This document shows positions 1 through 4,252 of a stretch of 8,561 nucleotides of DNA, in pieces. Each line of letters begins with the position of its first letter. Within the stretch, counting starts at the first letter, position 1. The DNA comes from Aestuariivirga sp. (GTDB lineage: Bacteria > Pseudomonadota > Alphaproteobacteria > Rhizobiales > Aestuariivirgaceae): positions 1 through 8,561 of the forward strand of contig JADCDC010000081.1 of the NCBI GenBank assembly GCA_020252385.1. Direction: 5' to 3'. The notes below the pieces were generated by a model. It saw only the letters and a program-made list of their open reading frames with translations. It did no database searches and was not told the DNA's origin. The translations under genes and the position numbers were made by a program.

Positions 1-483
1 GCAGGAGAGCCTGCCATCTGCCACGTAGAACTGGAACAGGCAGTGGCAGGGCGGCAGCGCCATCTTGTCCACATCGGCCGGGTTCCAGGCGGTAACGATG
101 AGGCGGCGCGAGTCGGGGCTCTTGCGGATCCTCTGGATGACGTCCGAGAGCTGGTCGATGGCCTGGCCATCGCGCGCCGGCCAGGAGCGCCACTGGGCGC
201 CGTAGACCGGCCCCAGATCGCCGTTCTCGTCCGCCCACTCGTCCCAGATGGTGACCTTGTTGTCTTGCAGGTACCTGATGTTGGTGTCGCCACGGATGAA
301 CCACAACAGCTCATGGATGATCGAGCGGAGATGCAGCTTCTTGGTGGTGACGAGGGGGAATCCCTTCGCGAGGTCGAAGCGCATCTGCCAGCCGAAGACG
401 GAGAGCGTTCCGGTTCCCGTCCGGTCGTCCTTGCGGTGGCCATGAAGGCGCACGTGCCGCATCAGGTCATGATATTGTTCCAT
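1..483 (-). CDS. thyA: Thymidylate synthase ThyA, N-terminal 161 residues (runs off the left edge)
   Basis: Converts dUMP to dTMP using methylenetetrahydrofolate, the cytosolic de novo route to thymidylate. Reading from the ATG at 483, the frame stays open for exactly 161 codons to the window edge. Hallmarks sit at the same numbers as in E. coli ThyA: the phosphate-binding DRTGTGT loop with Arg21, the LLWFIRGDTN segment (about 59-68), Trp80, the SRR motif with Arg126 and Arg127, and the catalytic cysteine Cys146 in LPPCHCLFQFYV. No extra insert is seen in this part, so it looks like a normal short-form bacterial enzyme of about 264 residues. The 127 bases upstream hold no strong Shine-Dalgarno sequence or convincing promoter. 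In many alphaproteobacteria thyA lies close to sspB; here a block of about 2 kb separates them. The family assignment is very secure; only the C-terminal part is unseen. Confidence 0.97.
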   Translation of the reverse strand, partial: MEQYHDLMRHVRLHGHRKDDRTGTGTLSVFGWQMRFDLAKGFPLVTTKKLHLRSIIHELLWFIRGDTNIRYLQDNKVTIWDEWADENGDLGPVYGAQWRSWPARDGQAIDQLSDVIQRIRKSPDSRRLIVTAWNPADVDKMALPPCHCLFQFYVADGRLSC

Positions 484-610
484 GGAGGCGAGGTTAGACG
501 ATTCCGGGGGACGAGACCAAGTGGCAGTAAAGAGTTTCCCTCCACTGAGCCTAGCCTTCACCCGAGCGCAGAGTTCCGTCATCGCCCTTAAGGTTTGGAT
601 CGATAGTCTC

Positions 611-1291
611 TTAGCTCAGCTCCATGAGTTCGAGGATTTGGTGACGCGTAAGGGGTGAACGACCATTTCGGTCTTTCATGAACCGATAAACCTTGAGCAT
701 TCGCCTGTAACCCTCAAGCACAGGTGCGTGCGAGTTTCGAGTCGCGCCCTTCACATGTTTAAAGCGGTCCATCTTCTCCACGAGCAGTTTCGCAATGCCG
801 TATTGAATCGTTTCATTGTTGCCGTCGAATCCAGGGAACGACACAAGCGCCGATCCATTCTTCGCTTCGACTGCTTGCTTATCTGGCGGCGACAGCTGAT
901 CGAAGCCGGTGATCATCTGATCCCACATTTCCAGAATTTCGGCGACTTCTTCTGCCGCCGCAACAAGCACCGCTTGACCGGGGAAAAGTGAGTCATACTT
1001 CCACTCCAGTGCCCAAAAATGTCCGTCGTGTACAACACTACTGACGAAATCTGGGTCTATATCTCCCTTTACGCCCGAAGCTTTCATGAGATCTGCCATC
1101 ATGGCAATGATGAGCCTTTCTCCATCACTTATGCGAGGACCTATTGGCGAATCCGATCCCAGCCCTACTTTAATAAGTCTATGCGCAGCCTGTTCTCTGG
1201 ACAGTAGGCTAGGCTGACTCGATATCCATTCGTCAAGCTCGCTCAACAAATCGCCGTCTAGACGAAGAACTACCGCAGAATCAGTGGTCAT
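611..1291 (-). CDS. Ribbon-helix-helix plus YfbU-domain protein
   Basis: This 226-residue protein appears to have two parts. Residues 1-44 (VVLRLDGDLLSELDEWI followed by SREQAAHRLIKVGL) read as a ribbon-helix-helix DNA-binding fold: a short beta strand, then two helices. Residues 57-226 match YfbU (UPF0304), about the length of the 164-residue E. coli protein. Shared features are GERLIIAMMADLM at the start, FPGFDGNNE in the middle, and GYRRMLKVYRFM followed by LTRHQILELMEL at the end. The biochemical role of YfbU is not settled; from memory, the E. coli gene has been listed among those contributing to MazF-induced death. The fusion suggests a DNA-binding, probably self-regulating protein (inference). 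Sampled stretches are about 47-50% GC, well below neighbours such as sspB and kup, which suggests acquisition by transfer. A promoter and operator-like palindrome lie just upstream; no strong Shine-Dalgarno is visible. The domain call is firm and the function open. Confidence 0.85.
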   Translation of the reverse strand: MTTDSAVVLRLDGDLLSELDEWISSQPSLLSREQAAHRLIKVGLGSDSPIGPRISDGERLIIAMMADLMKASGVKGDIDPDFVSSVVHDGHFWALEWKYDSLFPGQAVLVAAAEEVAEILEMWDQMITGFDQLSPPDKQAVEAKNGSALVSFPGFDGNNETIQYGIAKLLVEKMDRFKHVKGATRNSHAPVLEGYRRMLKVYRFMKDRNGRSPLTRHQILELMELS

Positions 1292-1303
1292 TCTCGCTCA
1301 TCC

Positions 1304-1320
1304 CGTTAGTTGCTCTAACG
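1304..1320 (-). promoter_or_regulatory. Operator-like palindrome at the start of the RHH-YfbU gene
   Basis: A perfect 6-bp inverted repeat with a 5-base spacer (CGTTAG-TTGCT-CTAACG on the plus strand) lies 13-29 bases before the ATG of the RHH-YfbU gene. It begins 3 bases beyond the predicted -10 box, so it would cover the transcription start. Ribbon-helix-helix proteins commonly bind short palindromes in their own promoters, so self-repression is the obvious reading. The palindrome is seen; its role is inferred. Confidence 0.5.
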
Positions 1321-1323
1321 TAA

Positions 1324-1352
1324 ACTATGGAGCAATTCTGCGAGGTATTCAA
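1324..1352 (-). promoter_or_regulatory. Sigma-70-like promoter for the RHH-YfbU gene
   Basis: On the minus strand, a -35 TTGAAT (1352-1347, 4 of 6 matches) and a -10 CATAGT (1329-1324, 4 of 6) are separated by exactly 17 bases. The expected transcription start is near 1317, giving a leader of about 26 bases to the ATG at 1291. Correct spacing, AT-richness and the adjoining palindrome support it, although each box alone is only fair. Confidence 0.45.
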
Positions 1353-1375
1353 GCTTTGATCGATCACCAAAGCTT
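1351..1375. repeat. Inverted repeat AAGCTTT / AAAGCTT with a GATCGATC core
   Basis: A perfect 7-bp inverted repeat (1351-1357 and 1369-1375) encloses an 11-base centre that starts with the palindrome GATCGATC. It touches the upstream edge of the predicted -35 box of the RHH-YfbU gene and ends just before the stop of the frameshifted gene. It could be a second regulator site or a weak terminator stem for the frameshifted gene. No T-run follows on the minus strand, so a regulatory site seems more likely. Confidence 0.35.
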
Positions 1376-1379
1376 CTGC

Positions 1380-1671
1380 TCAACTGCGCAGTTCTTGGTT
1401 TCTGATCACTCCGCTCCGCAACCCCTTGGAGATGAATGAAAACAGGGGGAATGCGTCTTCCTTCATGGCCATCAGCCGCAGGCGGACGTTGCGCACCGCG
1501 CCGCTGAGTTTGCGGGCATCGATGTCCTTGTGAGTCCCCTCGAAGACCACATCAACGCGCAGCAGTGCGTCGCCATCCCAGCCCGTGAACGCGCACGTCG
1601 GCGATCACCCTGCCGAAATCACCCGACAACGTGTCCTTCACGGCTTTTGCGATGTGCTGCAGGTCGCGCAT
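1380..1671 (-). pseudogene. Small conserved-type protein gene interrupted by a one-base frameshift
   Basis: From the ATG at 1671 the frame reads MRDLQHIAKAVKDTLSGDF, then VIADVRVHG, and stops early at 1554-1552 after a run of unlike residues. One base over, a clean frame continues: WDGDALLRVDVVFEG, DIDARKLSGAVRNVRLRL, and DAFPLFSFISKGL, ending at TGA 1382-1380. Removing one G from the GGG run (plus-strand CCC, 1582-1584) joins the two halves into a 96-residue protein (VRVHGWDGDALLRV). The total length of 292 bases, one more than a multiple of three, fits this. The product resembles small alphaproteobacterial hypothetical proteins that I know only from general pattern; I do not assign a function. 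AGGGAG lies 14 bases before the ATG, which is far for a ribosome binding site. It starts 33 bases after the DUF4188 stop on the same strand. It may be a true pseudogene or a sequencing error. Confidence 0.7.
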
Positions 1672-1700
1672 AAGAACTGCGACTTCTCCCTACGGAAACG

Positions 1701-1729
1701 AAGCTAATCCGGCAACCTTGGGTTGACAA
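1701..1729 (-). promoter_or_regulatory. Possible promoter for the frameshifted small gene
   Basis: On the minus strand TTGTCA (1729-1724, 5 of 6 matches to the -35 consensus) is followed after 17 bases by TAGCTT (1706-1701, 3 of 6). The predicted start is near 1694, about 23 bases before the ATG at 1671. It overlaps the end of the DUF4188 gene. The poor -10 keeps confidence low. Confidence 0.22.
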
Positions 1730-2210
1730 GGGGTGTTTCGACGGAAGAGGAAGACTTCTTGTATAATCTTTGCCGCGCCGAGGTCCGTTCAGGGGTGACC
1801 GGAACGAGCTTCGAGGCGGCACCCAGTCCGAAGGGCGGCATGCCGCTGTAGACCGCTTCATACTCCCCCTGCCGCACCAGATAGGTCTCATGCCAGAAGC
1901 CGATGTCGCCCCGGCCCTCGACGCCGCTTTGCGCGAAGGCCGCCATGGCGCGGGCATGGCTGCCCTTAGGCTTCAGTGCCCAGGCCTCGAGTTCCGCGTA
2001 GGAGCGCCAGTAGACGACGCTGACGGGAAGGCCCAGCACCGCGCCGAGGAAGCCCGGTTCGCTTCCCTTGCGCAAATCGCCCAGCATCCGGACCATGGCG
2101 AGCGCCAGTGGCCCCCAGCGGTCCACCCGCCAGGGCCGGTTGAGCCTCATGCCGATGAGGAAGACGGCAAAATCGCCATCGATTTCAGCCATCATGCGCC
2201 GGATTGTCAT
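1704..2210 (-). CDS. DUF4188 family protein (dimeric alpha/beta-barrel, monooxygenase-like)
   Basis: The 168-residue product fits the DUF4188 family, small proteins of dimeric alpha/beta-barrel type that annotation pipelines call phenylacetaldoxime dehydratase-like or monooxygenase-like without firm biochemistry. The family pattern is clear: GDFAVFLIGMRLNRPW (12-27), DRWGPLALAMVRMLGDL (30-46), VVYWRSYAELEAWA (65-78), and GFWHETYLVRQGEYEAVY with MPPFGLG (104-130). His107 and Glu108 of the WHETY motif are the likeliest pocket residues (inference). After LVPVTPERTSARQRL the last 19 residues (YKKSSSSVETPLVNPRLPD) are low in complexity and look like an unconserved extension. The start at 2210 is the first ATG; Met6 or Met7 would also keep the whole domain, and none has a good Shine-Dalgarno. 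It lies head to head with ssrA. The family call is strong; the function is unknown. Confidence 0.82.
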   Translation of the reverse strand: MTIRRMMAEIDGDFAVFLIGMRLNRPWRVDRWGPLALAMVRMLGDLRKGSEPGFLGAVLGLPVSVVYWRSYAELEAWALKPKGSHARAMAAFAQSGVEGRGDIGFWHETYLVRQGEYEAVYSGMPPFGLGAASKLVPVTPERTSARQRLYKKSSSSVETPLVNPRLPD

Positions 2211-2270
2211 GCCAGCCGAAACCGGGGACCACGCGGGAAAGTTCCCCTTTCCTTACCCCTCCTCGCTCCC

Positions 2271-2276
2271 TATATT
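2271..2276 (+). promoter_or_regulatory. Candidate -10 box for ssrA
   Basis: TATATT (5 of 6 matches to the -10 consensus) stands out in a pyrimidine-rich GC stretch, about 25 bases before the likely 5' end of the tmRNA acceptor piece. The predicted start would be near 2283. No good -35 is present at 16-18 bases upstream (TTTCCT region, 2248-2253), so the assignment rests on the -10 and position alone. Confidence 0.35.
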
Positions 2277-2372
2277 CAGGTCGTCACGCTCCGCAAGGGG
2301 CATGACTATGGTGATAAACGGTGATCGTAATAAACCTTTCGGACCCGGGGGCAGTACCCGGCGCCTCCACCA

Positions 2373-2403
2373 CCGACCGCTTGCAAGGCCGGCGGCCCGT
2401 GAT
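2373..2403 (+). other. Intervening segment of permuted tmRNA precursor
   Basis: The 31 bases between the encoded CCA of the acceptor piece and the first G of the coding piece should be cut out of the precursor, leaving two RNAs held together by base pairing. In known two-piece tmRNAs, tRNA-type processing makes the 5' end of the coding piece and trims to CCA. The segment is GC-rich (GGCCGGCGGCCC at 2387-2398) and probably folds on itself. The boundaries follow directly from the acceptor-stem pairing. Confidence 0.8.
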
Positions 2404-2487
2404 GGGGGCGAACTAGGATCGACGAGGGTGTAAAGGGTTGCTTTTTGCCCGTGATGGTACCGACGTTATCGGGCTAAACATATAGTT

Positions 2488-2526
2488 GCCAACGACAACT
2501 ATGCTCCGGTTGCAGTGGCTGCTTAA
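2488..2526 (+). other. tmRNA tag reading frame, peptide ANDNYAPVAVAA
   Basis: Translation resumes at GCC (2488-2490), preceded by ATAGTT, which parallels the ATAGTC before the resume codon in E. coli. Twelve codons give ANDNYAPVAVAA, ending in TAA; with the alanine carried by the tmRNA the added tag is A-ANDNYAPVAVAA. The front half (AANDNY) is the part SspB recognises and the last residues (VAA) are read by ClpX, from knowledge of related tags. Confidence 0.93.
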
Positions 2527-2583
2527 CGCAGTCTGAGCACCGAAATCAAAGTCCTTGGGCTTAGCCGCTTAAGGCGGGGTTCG

Positions 2584-2608
2584 CCGGCACCTGGCAACAG
2601 AAGCCGGC
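2584..2608 (+). other. 3' hairpin of the tmRNA coding piece
   Basis: GCCGGC (2584-2589) pairs with GCCGGC (2603-2608). Inside it CTG and CAG close a GCAA tetraloop of the GNRA type, with an AC/AA internal loop between the two stems. It marks the 3' end of the coding RNA. The bases that follow (ACTTTCATTT) hold only short T-runs, so it is at best a weak intrinsic terminator and transcription may continue into sspB. Confidence 0.6.
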
Positions 2609-2692
2609 ACTTTCATTTCATATCCCCCGATCTGCCGGTTACCTCCCCAAACACGGAGGATGACTTTGCGCCCGCCGTCTGGCTATGGTACG

Positions 2693-2709
2693 GGGCGAGT
2701 CAATCGCCC
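2693..2709 (+). repeat. Inverted repeat directly before the sspB start
   Basis: GGGCGA (2693-2698) and TCGCCC (2704-2709) form a perfect 6-bp stem with a 5-base loop, ending 4 bases before the ATG at 2713. In RNA this would be a stable stem where a ribosome binding site should lie, and no Shine-Dalgarno sequence is seen there. It may reduce initiation at 2713 or make it depend on upstream translation; that role is inferred. Confidence 0.4.
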
Positions 2710-2712
2710 AGA

Positions 2713-3252
2713 ATGAAGCCGGACGCCAGCATGCCAGAAGACTTGATGCGCTATGACCTGCTCGCCCAGAGCGCCTTGAAGGGCGTGGTGCGGGAAGCGC
2801 TGCGCATCGCCGAGACGACCGGGCTTCCGGGCGAGCATCACTTCTATATCGCCTTCAACACCCGCCACCCCGGCGTCGAACTCTCCGAGAAGATCTCCCA
2901 GCGCTATCCGCGCGAGATGACCATCGTGCTGCAGCACCAGTACTGGAACCTGAAGGTCCATGACGACCGTTTCGAGGTCGAACTCTCCTTCGACAATGTG
3001 CCCGAGCATCTCGTGATCCCCTTCGATGCCGTGAAGGGCTTCCTCGATCCCGCCGTGCAGTTCGGGCTGCAGTTCGAGACCGCCGGCGCCGAGCGCCGCC
3101 CGCGCGAGGTGGAGGCCCCCAAGGCCGCCCCTGCCCCCGCCCCGGCCCGGGCCGAGGCCGCGACGGCTGCGGCCGAGGCGAACCCCGCCGAAACCACCCC
3201 GCAGGACGAACCCGCCAAGGTCGTCTCGCTCGACCAGTTCCGAAAGAAGTGA
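2713..3252 (+). CDS. sspB: ClpXP adaptor protein SspB (alphaproteobacterial type)
   Basis: SspB binds the front part of the ssrA tag and tethers tagged substrates to the ClpXP protease in the cytosol. The 179-residue product has the substrate-binding fold at about 11-123, with MRYDLLAQSALKGVVREAL, GEHHFYIAFNTRHPGV, ISQRYPREMTIVLQHQYW, and FNTR/SFDN-type strands leading to VIPFDAVKGFLDP. Then comes an Ala/Pro/Glu-rich flexible linker (about 124-165) and the conserved C-terminal tail VVSLDQFRKK (170-179), which by analogy with E. coli SspB is the ClpX-docking peptide. The ssrA gene encoding its ligand lies about 100 bases upstream on the same strand. The start is uncertain: 2713 overlaps the stop of a short upstream frame (ATGA), while Met7 at 2731 (MPEDLMRYDL) matches the usual family start better. 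Neither has a good Shine-Dalgarno. The stop overlaps the mepA GTG. The assignment is very secure. Confidence 0.95.
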   Translation: MKPDASMPEDLMRYDLLAQSALKGVVREALRIAETTGLPGEHHFYIAFNTRHPGVELSEKISQRYPREMTIVLQHQYWNLKVHDDRFEVELSFDNVPEHLVIPFDAVKGFLDPAVQFGLQFETAGAERRPREVEAPKAAPAPAPARAEAATAAAEANPAETTPQDEPAKVVSLDQFRKK

Positions 3253-4208
3253 ACCGGCAGATGATCCGCACCCTGCTTGCCGCCGCCGTCTTCCTCGCCA
3301 TGGCGGGCACGTCCACCGTGATGGCCCAGACCGTTTCGGAGACCCAGGCGCTCGCCGTGATGAGCGACAAGGAGCTGATGAAGCTCCCCGCCAAGAAGGT
3401 GTTCGGCGGCCAGAAGGAACCCACCGCCAACCTCAAGTCCCGCGCCATCGGCTCCTACGCCAGGGGCTGCATGGCGGGCGGCAAGGCCCTCGAAGTCGAC
3501 GGCCCGGCCTGGCAGGTCATGCGCCTGTCGCGCAACCGCAACTGGGGACACCCGGACATGGTGGCGCTGGTCGAGCGGCTGGCCGTCGAAGCAAAGCAGA
3601 AGGACGGCTGGAACGGCCTTCTGGTGGGCGATCTCGCCCAGCCGCGCGGAGGCCCCATGCTGTCAGGACATGCCAGCCACCAGATCGGCCTCGACGCCGA
3701 CATCTGGCTGACGCCGATGCCGGACCGCACGCTGTCCAAGAAGGAGCGCGAGGAGATCAAGGCGAAGCTCGTGGTGAAGGACCGCAAGCGCATCGACCCC
3801 GATGTGTGGACCGAGGCCCATGCGCGGCTCATCAAGCGCGCCGCCTCCTATCCGGAAGTGTCGCGCATCTTCGTCCACCCGCCGATCAAGGCGGAGCTCT
3901 GCAAATGGGCGAAGAACGACAAGAACAAGGCGTGGCTCGCCAAGGTCCGCCCGTATTTCGGGCACAACTGGCACTTCCACATCCGCATCAACTGCCCGGC
4001 GGATTCGCCCGGCTGCAAGAACCAGCCGACACCGAGCCCGAATGACGGCACCGGTTGCGGCGACGAGCTCGCCTACTGGCTGGGCGACAAGCCATGGCCC
4101 AAGCCGGAGAAGCCCGAGGCCAAGCCGCAGAAGCCCGCGAAGCCTGCCCCGCCCTTGACTCTGGCAGCGCTTCCTGCTGAATGCCGCGCCGTCGTGACGG
4201 CCGAATAG
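3249..4208 (+). CDS. mepA: Penicillin-insensitive murein endopeptidase MepA (peptidase M74)
   Basis: MepA is a periplasmic zinc metallopeptidase that cuts cross-links in peptidoglycan (both D-Ala-meso-DAP and DAP-DAP in E. coli) during wall growth and turnover. The 319-residue product starts with a signal peptide (RTLLAAAVFLAMAG, probable cleavage after AMA, VMA or AQ near residue 26). The zinc-site motifs are intact: GHASHQIGLDADIW gives His141, His144 and Asp151, and GHNWHFHIR gives His239, His242 and His244. The spacing within each group is the same as the E. coli set 110/113/120 and 206/209/211. Cysteines at 74, 218, 249, 256, 270 and 312 fit disulphides. A Lys/Pro-rich stretch (about 282-302) near the C terminus is unusual and may hold the protein near the wall. 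The GTG start overlaps the sspB stop by four bases (GTGA); the ATG at 3261 would also keep the signal peptide. Coupling to sspB is likely. Confidence 0.93.
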   Translation: MNRQMIRTLLAAAVFLAMAGTSTVMAQTVSETQALAVMSDKELMKLPAKKVFGGQKEPTANLKSRAIGSYARGCMAGGKALEVDGPAWQVMRLSRNRNWGHPDMVALVERLAVEAKQKDGWNGLLVGDLAQPRGGPMLSGHASHQIGLDADIWLTPMPDRTLSKKEREEIKAKLVVKDRKRIDPDVWTEAHARLIKRAASYPEVSRIFVHPPIKAELCKWAKNDKNKAWLAKVRPYFGHNWHFHIRINCPADSPGCKNQPTPSPNDGTGCGDELAYWLGDKPWPKPEKPEAKPQKPAKPAPPLTLAALPAECRAVVTAE

Positions 4209-4252
4209 CCGCAAGGTGAACAGACAGGGAGCAGCGCCCGAGGCGCCCGCCC

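Larger units (their letters stand above)
2296..2610 (+). ncRNA. ssrA: Two-piece, circularly permuted tmRNA
   Basis: tmRNA rescues stalled ribosomes by acting first as alanyl-tRNA and then as mRNA for a degradation tag. The gene has the permuted order of alphaproteobacteria, with the acceptor piece first. That piece has a 5-bp T-stem (2345-2349 with 2357-2361, 7-base loop GGCAGTA), the 3' acceptor strand CGCCTCC (2362-2368), discriminator A and encoded CCA (2370-2372). After a 31-base spacer the coding piece begins with GGGGGCG (2404-2410), which pairs with the acceptor strand over 7 bp. The third pair is G-U (2406 with 2366), the alanine identity element. D-loop-like GGATCGAC follows; AAAGGGTT (2432-2439) pairs with AAACCTTT (2332-2339) as P2, with one mismatch. 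GCCCG/CGGGC (2447-2451, 2470-2474) is a further helix. The tag frame is at 2488-2526, and a 3' hairpin with a GCAA tetraloop closes the gene. The outer ends are approximate. Confidence 0.95.

Noticed and set aside
43..591. 182-residue open frame on the plus strand over thyA
   Set aside because: The opposite strand encodes ThyA with all catalytic residues in place; this frame is its shadow.
1723..1767. TTGACA and TATAAT hexamers on the plus strand as a promoter
   Set aside because: The boxes are 33 bases apart, about twice the working distance, and no gene follows on that strand until ssrA.
2205..2240. Possible degenerate REP-like copy beginning GTCATGCCAGC at the DUF4188 start
   Set aside because: Eleven bases match one arm of the 7138-7212 element, but the second half of the stem is not preserved, so chance similarity cannot be excluded.
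2584..2620. Strong rho-independent terminator after ssrA
   Set aside because: The hairpin is good, but the following bases have only short T-runs; it fits better as the structural 3' end of the tmRNA coding piece.
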